Notes: generated from the letters alone by a model not told the origin. Counted from the first letter of the stretch, positions 1 through 8,025 are shown. The stretch: DNA of 64,000 nt from CALJFL01 sp036961205 (GCA_036961205.1 JBALVI010000002.1:496001-560000), one strand, 5' to 3'. Translations and numbers: made by a program.

Positions 1-64
1 CTCCTGGGGTCAGGCCAATTCGGTACTCGTGATTTTTAATTTCCTTGGGGACGCCAATCAACAT
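1..64 (-). CDS. ald: alanine dehydrogenase, N-terminal fragment (cut by window edge)
   Basis: Only the first 21 codons are present, reading off the left edge on the minus strand. They encode MLIGVPKEIKNHEYRIGLTP, the characteristic N-terminus of alanine dehydrogenase, the NAD-dependent enzyme interconverting L-alanine with pyruvate and ammonium. A GGAGAA ribosome-binding site lies a few bases upstream of the ATG at 64. The gene is divergent from an Lrp-type regulator at 248, an arrangement typical of ald loci under Lrp-family control. The rest of the protein is outside the window. Related transhydrogenase alpha subunits share part of this fold, but the KEIKNHEYRIGLTP string favours Ald. Confidence 0.85.
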   Translation of the reverse strand, partial: MLIGVPKEIKNHEYRIGLTPG

Positions 65-157
65 GTCAGTTCTCCAGTGCATGAATAATCTGAATCAAGA
101 ATAGCGGCGGAAAAGTTACTTTTTCGCTGTATTTTCTATCGATTTTTAGTCGATTCA

Positions 158-180
158 ACTATTATTTGAAAAATATTAGT
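158..180. promoter_or_regulatory. AT-rich 23-bp dyad between ald and lrp, candidate Lrp operator
   Basis: Two 10-base arms, ACTATTATTT and AAATATTAGT, flank a 3-base GAA centre. They match as an inverted repeat at 9 of 10 positions. The dyad lies in the 183-bp AT-rich gap between divergent ald and lrp. Lrp/AsnC regulators bind AT-rich dyads of about this size and usually control both themselves and the adjacent gene. Further TTTTTAG strings nearby (about 144-150 and 191-199) could be extra half-sites. The operator role is inferred. Confidence 0.45.
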
Positions 181-247
181 TATATCGTCTATTTTTAGTG
201 TTTATAGCTAGCCGCATCCGCTAAGCGTAATCGGCAGGAGATAAAAC

Positions 248-727
248 ATGGAGAGAAAACTCCATCAGCTGAATAAAATTGACCGCAATATCCTCAGAAT
301 TTTACAAAAAGATGCCCGTACCAGTTACGCCGAATTGGCGCGTCAGGTAGGGCTCAGTACCACCCCCTGTAAGGAGAGAGTGAAACGTTTGGAGAAGGAG
401 GGGGTCATCCGCAGCTACCAGGCACACCTCAACCCGGAGTATCTGGATGCCGCGTTAGTGGTCTTTGTGCAAATTCGTCTCAATCGGACATCACAGGACA
501 CTTTCGAGGAGTTCACCCGCAGCGCTTACGATCTACCGGAGGTGCAGGAGTGCTATCTGGTATCCGGAAATTTCGATTATTTGATCAAGGCGAGAGTGGC
601 AGATATGTCAGCCTACCGGGAGTTTTTGGGTGAGACGCTACTGACCCTGCCAGGCGTTCTGGAATCGACCAGTTATGTGGTTATGGAGCAGGTTAAGGAA
701 ACGCTGGCGCTGGAGGTGCCCTACTAG
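248..727 (+). CDS. lrp: Lrp family leucine-responsive transcriptional regulator
   Basis: A 159-residue DNA-binding regulator of the Lrp/AsnC family, the usual length. Residues about 9-60 form the helix-turn-helix domain (IDRNILRILQKDARTSYAEL, then GLSTTPCKERVKRLEKEGVI). The remainder is the RAM effector-binding domain, with strings close to E. coli Lrp such as LNPEYLDAALVVFVQI, ECYLVSGNFDYLIKARV, DMSAYREFLGETLLTLPGV and YVVMEQVKE. The gene follows a GGCAGGAG ribosome-binding site and is divergent from ald, so it probably senses an amino acid and controls alanine catabolism. A wider global role, as in enterobacteria, cannot be judged from this window. Confidence 0.93.
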   Translation: MERKLHQLNKIDRNILRILQKDARTSYAELARQVGLSTTPCKERVKRLEKEGVIRSYQAHLNPEYLDAALVVFVQIRLNRTSQDTFEEFTRSAYDLPEVQECYLVSGNFDYLIKARVADMSAYREFLGETLLTLPGVLESTSYVVMEQVKETLALEVPY

Positions 728-735
728 TGAGATTC

Positions 736-1629
736 TTAAACTTCCTCTTCATGAATATCTTTGTACTGAAGATTAGTGAGCTGCTCTGAAAGCAGCCCAA
801 GCAGAAAAATAATCACTCCGGAAAGTATGAAAAGCGTGCTCATATTGGTGAACCGCAGGCCACCAGTGGAAATGGCACCTACCAAATAATTCAGCACCCC
901 CATCCCCGCGATAAGCACCGCTGCTGGGAAATAAACCTTCAATGGGGAGTAAAGCGTTCCGATTTTAAAAATTATCAGGAAAAAACGGACGCCATCACGC
1001 AACAGATTGATGTGGCTTTTGCCCACCCGCTGAGACACCGTAATCGGCACAAAACCAACCGAGTAACCGGCGCGAAAAAATGCCATAGTCGAGGTGGTGG
1101 GGTAACTGAAACCGTTGGGCAACAGATACAGGAAACTCAGAAATTTCTTGCGATTTACACAACGAAAACCCGAGGTTAAATCCTCGATTTTGTGATTTAC
1201 CATCCAACTGGCAAGCTTGTTGTACAGGGTGTTGGCGCTCCAACGTGCCACACTAGCCTGGGCTCCGCGCCCTGACCTGGCACCAACCACTAAATCGTAG
1301 CCCTCCTCGGCCTTGGCCAACAACTTCTCGATCTCAGCAGGATCGTGCTGGCCATCGCCATCCATGAATACGATGTAATCGCCGGTTGCTGCACGGGCGC
1401 CGGTTTTGATAGCGGCGCCATTGCCTTTTGGGTAGGGGTGGGAGATGACTTTGATGCCGGATTTTTCACAAACCGCCTTCGACTGGTCAGTGGACCCGTC
1501 GTTTACCACGATAATCTCCGCGGCAGAAAATCGCGCTTGCAATTTTGGTAGCAATTCAGCCAGACCTACCTCCTCATTTCTAGCAGGAATAATAAGGCTG
1601 AAACGACCTACATTAATTAAGTCAATCAC
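736..1629 (-). CDS. family 2 glycosyltransferase with C-terminal membrane helices (dolichol-P-mannose-synthase-like)
   Basis: 297 residues. The N-terminal ~210 residues form a GT-A catalytic domain: SLIIPARNEEVGLAELLPKL at the start, VVNDGSTDQS as nucleotide-sugar binding region, and FMDGDGQHDP carrying the DxD metal motif. Two hydrophobic segments near the C-terminus (about residues 235-255 and 262-282) resemble membrane-anchored polyprenyl-phosphate sugar transferases. Such enzymes transfer a sugar from a nucleotide donor to undecaprenyl phosphate, making the lipid-linked donor that GT-C enzymes use. The next three genes are GT-C-type membrane proteins, so this may feed them; that link is inference. 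The sugar cannot be deduced. It is convergent with lrp (8 bp apart) and divergent from the gene at 1680. Confidence 0.8.
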   Translation of the reverse strand: MIDLINVGRFSLIIPARNEEVGLAELLPKLQARFSAAEIIVVNDGSTDQSKAVCEKSGIKVISHPYPKGNGAAIKTGARAATGDYIVFMDGDGQHDPAEIEKLLAKAEEGYDLVVGARSGRGAQASVARWSANTLYNKLASWMVNHKIEDLTSGFRCVNRKKFLSFLYLLPNGFSYPTTSTMAFFRAGYSVGFVPITVSQRVGKSHINLLRDGVRFFLIIFKIGTLYSPLKVYFPAAVLIAGMGVLNYLVGAISTGGLRFTNMSTLFILSGVIIFLLGLLSEQLTNLQYKDIHEEEV

Positions 1630-1679
1630 GAGAAACCCTGTAAACTAAGATCACCTCAGCATAAACATGATAAGAACGA

Positions 1680-3020
1680 ATGCAATATTTTTTCGGCCCT
1701 GAGCGCAGAAAAGAATACACAATAGCCATGCTTCTCAGTATCGTATGCGTCGGTTTCCTACTCAGGTTCAATTACAATTCGGTTACATTACTCGACAATC
1801 CGATTAGAGGCGATGCGGCATACTATTTTGTATACGCGCAAAACCTGCTGGAACACTCCACATTTTCGAAAGACCGCGTAAATAACCCACCCATTCCGGA
1901 TTCATTCTGGTCCCCGGGTTTTCCAATGTTCCTCGCTGGCGTACTCGCCATAGCCGACAAGCTCGAATCTAACATTTACCAAACGCTGCTTAACTTTCAA
2001 TTGGGGCTGGCACTCTGCACCATCGTCTTAACATTTGTGCTGGCGAGCATGGCCATGAACAGGTGCTACGCACTCGTGACAGCGGCACTGGTGGCATTAT
2101 CGCCACACTTGGTAAGCATGGGCGCCTATGCGTTGACTGAAACTCTTGCGTGCACGCTGCTACTTTTGGCGCTTACTCTTTTGGCAAAGGGCACACACAG
2201 TAAAAAAGCAGCCACGCTTACCTCCTCGGGAATATGTTTTGGCTTATTGTTTCTTGTAAATCCAGTAACCATATTTACCGCGCCTCTGGCTCTTGGGGTT
2301 TTGGTGCTTCACACTCGCAATGATGATGCCCAGAGTGTTTCGTGGCCGACGTGCCGAAAAGTAGTTTTGGTGATTCTGCCGATGATGATTCTGGCGGGCA
2401 GCTGGACATTAAGGTCACAAATCAACGTTCCCGAGGGACAGCCAAGCTCGTCGTCCCGACTAATGATGAACCTTACTGCAGGCCTTCATTCTGATTATCA
2501 TGCCCGTTGGCGCGCCAATCCTCGCGACCCCAACAATCCTGCGACCTTAGACGCGAGGCGAATAAAAGGTTCTTATGCCGAATTCGGATCAGTATTCTGG
2601 GAGCGTCTTCGCGAGGACCCGACAGAGTTAACGTCATGGTACGTATTCGGCAAACCGCGCCTTCTTTGGGACTGGAATATACGCATTGGCCAAGGTGATA
2701 TCTATGTGTACCCGGTTCTCTATTCTCTGTACCACGTGTCGAAGCCCGCAATAGCCAGCTATACATTGACGAAAAGCATACACCCCTGGCTGCTGGGTTG
2801 CGCACTTCTATCCGGATTATTTATATGGCGCAACCGCAAGTCAGAGAACGGCGTTATAGCCGCTGTCTACTTGTCCACGGTCTATATCAGCGCCATTTAC
2901 GTTGTCACTCAAGCTGAACCTCGTTATTCGATCCCACTCCGCCCCGAAATGTACATGTGTGCGATGTACTTTGTATTCAGGCTCCAACAGCTAATCTCGA
3001 AATCGCGTAGACCGCATTAG
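1680..3020 (+). CDS. GT-C membrane glycosyltransferase, ArnT/PMT-like
   Basis: 446 residues with about ten hydrophobic segments and no cleavable signal. The first periplasmic loop has an acidic motif (NPIRGDAAYYFVYAQNL, about residue 45) followed by SPGFPMFLAGV. Both are hallmarks of the GT39/ArnT-like superfamily, which takes sugars from polyprenyl-phosphate carriers and transfers them on the periplasmic face. The C-terminal EPRYSIPLRP segment is the conserved motif usually found near the last helices of these proteins. It is divergent from the GT2 gene with only about 50 bp between, suggesting a functional pair: one makes the lipid-linked sugar, the other uses it. The acceptor is unknown; pilin or a surface glycan are options. 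The ATG at 1680 has no strong ribosome-binding site. Confidence 0.72.
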   Translation: MQYFFGPERRKEYTIAMLLSIVCVGFLLRFNYNSVTLLDNPIRGDAAYYFVYAQNLLEHSTFSKDRVNNPPIPDSFWSPGFPMFLAGVLAIADKLESNIYQTLLNFQLGLALCTIVLTFVLASMAMNRCYALVTAALVALSPHLVSMGAYALTETLACTLLLLALTLLAKGTHSKKAATLTSSGICFGLLFLVNPVTIFTAPLALGVLVLHTRNDDAQSVSWPTCRKVVLVILPMMILAGSWTLRSQINVPEGQPSSSSRLMMNLTAGLHSDYHARWRANPRDPNNPATLDARRIKGSYAEFGSVFWERLREDPTELTSWYVFGKPRLLWDWNIRIGQGDIYVYPVLYSLYHVSKPAIASYTLTKSIHPWLLGCALLSGLFIWRNRKSENGVIAAVYLSTVYISAIYVVTQAEPRYSIPLRPEMYMCAMYFVFRLQQLISKSRRPH

Positions 3021-3157
3021 GGCTTATGGCTGAGAGGCCCTGCGACTGGCGAATCTGTATAGAGGGGCGCCTGCGGCAAGCTTGTCCAATAACGCTGCAA
3101 CGGCGAACAGTGGAGCTGCATATCAGTCAAACATCCGATCAACAGCGCTCTATTCCC

Positions 3158-5059
3158 CTACTGATACAAGTTGAGGGTTTCCCGCTGGGAAATCGAAAGC
3201 GCTCCGATTGCATCGAGCGCCTGCAACTCTCTAAACGTACGATCGATCTCGCCTGACCTGTCCAGCGCAGTAGAGAAATGTAGCTTCATCAATAATCCGG
3301 TCACGTCATACGGTGATAAGGAGAGCGAAAGCTCCGTATATTGATACGCGCTGTCGTATCGCTGGAGTCTGTTTTCCAAACCTGCAAGTACCAAGAACAT
3401 TTTCGGGGAGGCTCTGCTCACTTGCGGGTCGTGGAGAAAAAGTTCTGCGAACCGATCAGCCAAAGCCCGCTCATCAAAATTTGGGCATTTACCTTCCTTG
3501 AACAGACCCAATAGTCCATTCAGAACACTTACTGCCGCAAAAGGTCTTTCGGGGTTGTTTTGCCCAAGGCTCGCCAAATGAGCCACGGGAAGCTCCCTTC
3601 TGGCAAGGCAATACAATCCAATTTCCCTGAGTTGCTTATCTCCCAACCTTTCTCGAGTACTTACTAACGCGGCACGCTCCATATAGATCAACGCTTCCTC
3701 GAGCGCGCCCACCCCTGCAAGATGAATAGACATCTCCTCATTGGCCCGTTCAGATTCTGGATGATTGACGACATGATTGATTCTAAGCAGGGGGGCACTG
3801 GACCATATTTGTACTTGCGAACTGGTTTGCAGCGCGAGATAAACAACATAGACCAATAACCACGCCAGAGTGGTGGTCCCCAAAACCGGGAACGAACGTA
3901 CCAACAGCCCTATCACTGTTCCCACCAGCAGAAACAGGCCTATTCCTGGAAAGTAATTTCTGTGCTCAAAATAGAGCTCCAACGCCAAGAACGTCGACTC
4001 CATACTATGGCCGACCAAAAACCAAAAAATGCAGAACGCTATGGGGGTGCCCCATGCCCGCATACTAAAAAAGAGCGCGGCAGCTATCACTAGCACCCAA
4101 CCCATCAGTGCGTAGAGCGTACTTATAGGATCAAACAGTGATCTTGAAATATCGTAATCATCATGAAACAGGCCCATTCGAAAGGTTTGCGGCCAAAAAG
4201 TCTGAGCGCAGTAATCCCAGAGGACGCGCCCCTCTGTCATCAACCTTTCATAAAGCCCGTAATTTCTGCCTGCACCCGCATATCCGGCGATGATCCCGTC
4301 CATTTCGACAACCAAAGCGACTGCTATTAAAGCTGCTCCCACCGCCACCAAAATTCCGCTCAAGCGAAATAGCATAAAACTTTGGCGACCAATGCTAAGG
4401 GGCCTGAACCAAAGAAATTCAAGTAACACAACTATAGGTATAATCAGAAGCCCGTTCTCTTTTGATAGCGGCGCTAGAACGCAGCAAAGCAGTGCAATCA
4501 CTCCCGCAAAAATATTGCTCGCGCCGGCTACCGCGGACTGCCGCCAATAGGTATAAGCTATACAGGCAGCAAGCATGAAAGTGGCCGCCAGCATCGCCAT
4601 CCTTTGCACAACGTAGAGGACTGTACTTACATTCAGAGGTGCCAGTAGCCAGGCAAAGCCTAGCAGCAGCGCAAACCAATCAGACTGCGGTACCCTGTGG
4701 AAGCGCAAAAGAAGTCCCATCAACCAGACCACAAGCAAGCCGTTGATAGTATGGAGAACAATATTTACGCGCTTTTGGCCTGCAATTCCCGAATCAAAAA
4801 ATATCTTCTCGACAACAAAGCTTGCCATTGACACCGGGCGTCCAAATTTTCCGGAATTGTCACCCAAGATATAATCAAGAGCGTGCGCAGGGTTTTCATC
4901 CAAAGCCTCCAGGATAAAAAGACTTCCTCTGTCATCGAGCATTAAAGGGCCATTTTGACCCGGCCAATAGACCCATAGTGAGATAGCCAAAAGCGCCAAA
5001 ACAGAGAGGAAATAGCGCACAGGCACATTCAAGCTATTAATCGCCCACCGCCGGCTCAT
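3158..5059 (-). CDS. polytopic GT-C-like membrane protein with C-terminal helical-repeat domain (paralogue B)
   Basis: 633 residues from the ATG at 5059, preferred over the TTG at 5074 because a GGTGA precedes it by 8 bases and the overlap with the upstream gene disappears. About ten membrane helices fill residues 15-430; the last ~200 residues are soluble and alpha-helical, resembling TPR repeats. The first periplasmic loop carries GPLMLDD (Asp42-Asp43), the acidic pair expected of GT-C enzymes. Other strings shared with the neighbour at 5061 are FGRPVSMASF, NVSTVLYVVQRMA, LSKENGLLI and FEHRNYFPGIG. The two genes are tandem duplicates in one transcription unit running towards pilA's downstream side. 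The likely role is transfer of a lipid-linked sugar on the periplasmic face, perhaps to pilin. Family membership is by motif and architecture only. Confidence 0.6.
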   Translation of the reverse strand: MSRRWAINSLNVPVRYFLSVLALLAISLWVYWPGQNGPLMLDDRGSLFILEALDENPAHALDYILGDNSGKFGRPVSMASFVVEKIFFDSGIAGQKRVNIVLHTINGLLVVWLMGLLLRFHRVPQSDWFALLLGFAWLLAPLNVSTVLYVVQRMAMLAATFMLAACIAYTYWRQSAVAGASNIFAGVIALLCCVLAPLSKENGLLIIPIVVLLEFLWFRPLSIGRQSFMLFRLSGILVAVGAALIAVALVVEMDGIIAGYAGAGRNYGLYERLMTEGRVLWDYCAQTFWPQTFRMGLFHDDYDISRSLFDPISTLYALMGWVLVIAAALFFSMRAWGTPIAFCIFWFLVGHSMESTFLALELYFEHRNYFPGIGLFLLVGTVIGLLVRSFPVLGTTTLAWLLVYVVYLALQTSSQVQIWSSAPLLRINHVVNHPESERANEEMSIHLAGVGALEEALIYMERAALVSTRERLGDKQLREIGLYCLARRELPVAHLASLGQNNPERPFAAVSVLNGLLGLFKEGKCPNFDERALADRFAELFLHDPQVSRASPKMFLVLAGLENRLQRYDSAYQYTELSLSLSPYDVTGLLMKLHFSTALDRSGEIDRTFRELQALDAIGALSISQRETLNLYQ

Positions 5060-5060
5060 T

Positions 5061-6977
5061 TCAATTGTCACCAAACTTGGATTTGATCATAGCCAGATCA
5101 CGGCGCGTCAGGTCCGACGAGATCCAGGCACCCAGTACCCGATACATTCCCGCCACATCGCCTTTAACGTGCAATAACTCGAAACTCCTGGCTGTAAAAA
5201 ACAGGTCCGTGGGATCAATTACAAGGCCGCGCTTGGCAATCGACTCCAACTGTTCCAGAGGCTGCTTTTCCGCAGATTTTAGTTGGTAATGAGCCGCCAG
5301 TAAGGGCAAAGAACGGGGATGAGAGTTCCTCGCGCTGTCGATGATCACGCCTAATTTCCGGTCTTCAGATACACAGTGCTTATCAACGGTACAGCCTACG
5401 AGTGCGACCAGAGCGTTGACATCTGAGGAGCTCAAAATGTGGTTGTTCGCACTAGACGCCATAATACCCAACCAATCCGGACGTTCAGGCGCCGCAGAGA
5501 AATAGCGGCCATCTATATAGTGAAGAAGATAAAGTACCGCCATATCGTTTGACTTCAAATTATGCGCACTGATCAGATACGATCGGGCTTCAATAATTTT
5601 TCCCTTCAAGTCCTCCGCTTCAGGATGACTCACCTGCTGAGACTCAGCATCACGCAGAAGCCAGTGCCCGTACCAATAGTTCGCACGCACAGAATTCGGA
5701 TGATTGCGGACATTGGTTCCGCTCAAGGTTATTCCATCCGACCAGGCAGTCGTGCGAAGCACAAGTAACGAAAGTAGAATCATAGTTGGGCCAAGCACCA
5801 ACAAACGACTATCCACACTGATGCCAGAACTTGAGGGGATCAAAATCAGTGAAGCGAGCAATATACAGATGCCGACGCTAGGCAGGTAATTGCGATGCTC
5901 GAAAACCATTTCAAGAGCAAAAAATCCCGACTCCAGCGAATGAGCAACTACAAAAAATAGCAGCGCGAACAAAAGTACCGGGCAGCGGCGCTGGCAGGCG
6001 ACCGATCCGAGCAGAACCAGCAACCAGGCTCCTATCGAAATCCACGTACCCATGGGCTCCCAAAATGAACGGGATATCAAAATATCATCGTGGTGAAAGC
6101 CCATGTGTGAAGGCGCAGGGAAAGAGAGCCAGCCTAGATAGTGCCAGAGCAATCGGCTCTGGGTCAGCAATCGCGACTCGAGCGAAAATTCTCGCCCGGC
6201 ATATCCAGCCAGAACAAAATCCGGGGGAAAGAACAACCATGTCGCTGCGATGATAAAGGGAACCGCTAAAACCGCAATAAGTAGGTAGCGCAGTCGCGTA
6301 TTCTCTCGTCCTGCCCACATCCCCCGAAAAACAGCCACCTCAACAACAAGCGCAAGCAGAGGTAGGAGCACGCCATTTTCTTTACACAAAGTTGCCAGGA
6401 CCGTAACTAGCAGTAGCCACGACAAGGTATTCATAATCTCCGGCAAACTCGCGCCCGTCCTCGCCCATTGCACCCGTTGCCTTACGTATGCCACCAAGCC
6501 TAAGAGCACGAACAACGTAGATAACTGCGCCATTCGTTGCACTGTATACAGCACGGTGGATACATGCAGCGGATGCAATAGCCACACCAAACAGGAGATC
6601 AGTGCGGCAAGTTCTATTTGAGACTGCTTTCGGCTAGGGAAGAGCGCTGCCAGAACCAACCTGGAGAGAACGAAAATCACCAGACCAACGACACAGTGGA
6701 TGACTACATTGACCACTTTCAGGGCAAAGACATTATCCGGGCCGAAAACCAGCTGATTCAGCGCAAATGAAAACATTGCTATGGGGCGGCCAAAATCTCC
6801 CGCTTCCGAACTGGCCAAAGCTATTCGCCAGCTATCAAAATGACCGTCGGCAATTGCAATTCTTGGATTAGACTCAACCACAGACCAATCGTCAAATAGC
6901 AAAGGGCCCGAATATCCTGGCCCATAAGCCAACAGGGTTAGCAAAAAGAGCGGGACTAAGCACCAACTAAGCGTCAT
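5061..6977 (-). CDS. polytopic GT-C-like membrane protein with C-terminal helical-repeat domain (paralogue A)
   Basis: 638 residues; the first gene of the pair. A hydrophobic helix at residues 3-20 is followed by GPLLFDDW (Asp29-Asp30), the candidate catalytic acidic pair. FGRPIAMFSFALNQLVFGP, HVSTVLYTVQRMAQLSTLF, LCKENGVLLPLL and FEHRNYLPSVG match the paralogue. About ten or eleven helices precede a soluble helical tail of ~220 residues. The plan resembles TMTC-type proteins (GT-C membrane part plus TPR tail). Bacterial pilin glycosyltransferases such as TfpO and TfpW also sit beside pilA, and this gene lies directly downstream of pilA on the same strand, separated by pilA's terminator. Pilin modification is therefore a reasonable inference, not shown. 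O-antigen ligase or an unrelated surface-glycan role are alternatives. Confidence 0.6.
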   Translation of the reverse strand: MTLSWCLVPLFLLTLLAYGPGYSGPLLFDDWSVVESNPRIAIADGHFDSWRIALASSEAGDFGRPIAMFSFALNQLVFGPDNVFALKVVNVVIHCVVGLVIFVLSRLVLAALFPSRKQSQIELAALISCLVWLLHPLHVSTVLYTVQRMAQLSTLFVLLGLVAYVRQRVQWARTGASLPEIMNTLSWLLLVTVLATLCKENGVLLPLLALVVEVAVFRGMWAGRENTRLRYLLIAVLAVPFIIAATWLFFPPDFVLAGYAGREFSLESRLLTQSRLLWHYLGWLSFPAPSHMGFHHDDILISRSFWEPMGTWISIGAWLLVLLGSVACQRRCPVLLFALLFFVVAHSLESGFFALEMVFEHRNYLPSVGICILLASLILIPSSSGISVDSRLLVLGPTMILLSLLVLRTTAWSDGITLSGTNVRNHPNSVRANYWYGHWLLRDAESQQVSHPEAEDLKGKIIEARSYLISAHNLKSNDMAVLYLLHYIDGRYFSAAPERPDWLGIMASSANNHILSSSDVNALVALVGCTVDKHCVSEDRKLGVIIDSARNSHPRSLPLLAAHYQLKSAEKQPLEQLESIAKRGLVIDPTDLFFTARSFELLHVKGDVAGMYRVLGAWISSDLTRRDLAMIKSKFGDN

Positions 6978-7078
6978 ACCACAGCGAATGAAGAGTCACC
7001 TGTAAGGCCGCGAGAGCAGCCAGTTTATGGGAGGAGTTTTACTATATCAGGAACCAGAATATTTTAAGATTTCAGGGC

Positions 7079-7105
7079 AAAAAAAAGTCCGGGAGACCCG
7101 GACTT
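7079..7105 (-). terminator. rho-independent terminator of pilA
   Basis: A perfect 9-bp stem (AAGTCCGGG with CCCGGACTT, 7085-7093 and 7097-7105) closes a 3-base loop. On the minus strand it is followed by a run of about eight T residues. It lies 24 bases beyond the pilA stop codon, separating pilA from the glycosyltransferase genes downstream. Confidence 0.9.
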
Positions 7106-7128
7106 TATTCTGGCATAGAGAACTGAAA

Positions 7129-7593
7129 TTAGCCCCTGCAGCTGGCAGGCAGATACTTTATCGGCACTTCAGCGCCAGTGGCTGCAGTAACCGGTCCACA
7201 AGTCCAAATAATAGAACCATCAGACCGAGTAATAGCAGAGAGACTGAACCCCGGGCTGGTAAGCGCACCAGGAATAATCGAATCCTGCACAATCGCAGTG
7301 ATAAGACCAAGAGTGGCAGTCTCATAAATTATCGATTTAACGATATCTTTGTTTTGACCCTCAGTCAGTCCTGCCTGCGCGCCACTTGTCGGCATTGTGT
7401 TATTAGTAGCGTAGTACTCAGATACAGTGGTTTTCGCCTCCGCGAGTGAAGCCATCGGCTCTGCCATCTTGGAACGAATTACATAATCCTGATAGGCAGG
7501 TAAAGCAATCGCTGCCAAAATACCTACAATCGCGATTACGATCATCAGTTCGATGAGCGTGAAACCCTGTTGTTCGTTTTTTTGAATATTCAT
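7129..7593 (-). CDS. pilA: type IV major pilin, type IVa
   Basis: 154 residues from the ATG at 7593, chosen because a GGAGA ribosome-binding site precedes it and because it gives the short leader typical of type IVa pilins; the longer open frame upstream lacks both. The prepilin motif is QQGFTLIELMIVIAIVGILA: cleavage after Gly10 leaves N-methyl-Phe1 and Glu5, then the hydrophobic assembly helix. The C-terminal half carries Cys at WTCGP and at ASCRG, the disulfide-bonded D-region loop. PilD (11055) would process it, and PilB and PilC drive assembly. A sigma-54-type promoter lies about 70 bases upstream. Length and architecture match Pseudomonas/Acinetobacter pilins. No C-terminal serine of the TfpO-modified class is present; the protein ends SCRG. 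Confidence 0.93.
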   Translation of the reverse strand: MNIQKNEQQGFTLIELMIVIAIVGILAAIALPAYQDYVIRSKMAEPMASLAEAKTTVSEYYATNNTMPTSGAQAGLTEGQNKDIVKSIIYETATLGLITAIVQDSIIPGALTSPGFSLSAITRSDGSIIWTCGPVTAATGAEVPIKYLPASCRG

Positions 7594-7664
7594 CAATATT
7601 TCTCCATTTTCTATGATGTTGCGTTCCCGAAAATTCGGGTAATTCGCGTCTTCCAAAAATAATC

Positions 7665-7680
7665 TGCAGGTATCGTGCCA
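7665..7680 (-). promoter_or_regulatory. sigma-54 (-24/-12) promoter of pilA
   Basis: Read on the minus strand, the sequence is TGGCACGATACCTGCA. It matches the RpoN consensus TGGCAC-N5-TTGCA with one mismatch, keeping the invariant GG at -24 and GC at -12. Transcription would start near 7654 and give a leader of about 60 bases holding a small hairpin (CCCGA/TCGGG, 7626-7639). RpoN/PilR control of pilA is established in Pseudomonas. The rpoN gene of this genome is in the same window at 58933. Confidence 0.85.
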
Positions 7681-7819
7681 AGTACACAGGCGGGCATCAG
7701 GCATGAAAAATTCTTTATGTATATTAGGGGCTTAGGAGCTTATACAGCTCGACGCTGAATTGATCGAATATGCAGCGAAGCGGCAGGGCTAGAAAACTGG
7801 GCCGTAAAACCGGCATCAA

Positions 7820-7836
7820 GTGACAATAAATGTCAC
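7820..7836. promoter_or_regulatory. perfect GTGACA-N5-TGTCAC dyad, candidate upstream activator site for pilA
   Basis: Six-base arms with a 5-base spacer (GTGACA ATAAA TGTCAC) lie about 165-180 bases upstream of the predicted pilA start site, the distance range at which sigma-54 activators bind. TGTC cores preceded by C or G have been described for PilR sites in Pseudomonas. The assignment to PilR is inference. The 447-bp gap from 7594 to 8040 contains no convincing gene or tRNA. Confidence 0.4.
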
Positions 7837-7959
7837 ATTATTTGAGCTATAGACCCCAAAGGATTACCTCCCAAAAAACTAATATCATGCGCTCCTAGCC
7901 AACTTGGGCAAAATATTCAAAAGTCATCGTAAACAATGAAAGGAGCAATGTCCGATTTG

Positions 7960-8025
7960 TTGATACTAAAAGCTATTAGCGACTGACTCTGCTGGTTATA
8001 CTAAAAGTTGATAGGCCGCTAGCGA
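7960..8025. repeat. direct repeat upstream of pilB
   Basis: ATACTAAAAG occurs at 7963-7972 and again at 7998-8007, 35 bp apart. TTGATA lies just before the first copy and just after the second, and an (A/T)TAGCGA or CTAGCGA string follows each. The second copy overlaps a TATACT sequence (7997-8002) that could be a -10 element for pilB, although no good -35 precedes it. Two bound regulator dimers or a small decayed duplication would both explain this. Confidence 0.35.

Noticed and set aside
7027..7449. 140-codon open frame crossing the pilA terminator and antisense to pilA
   Set aside because: pilA and its terminator account for the sequence; no ribosome-binding site.
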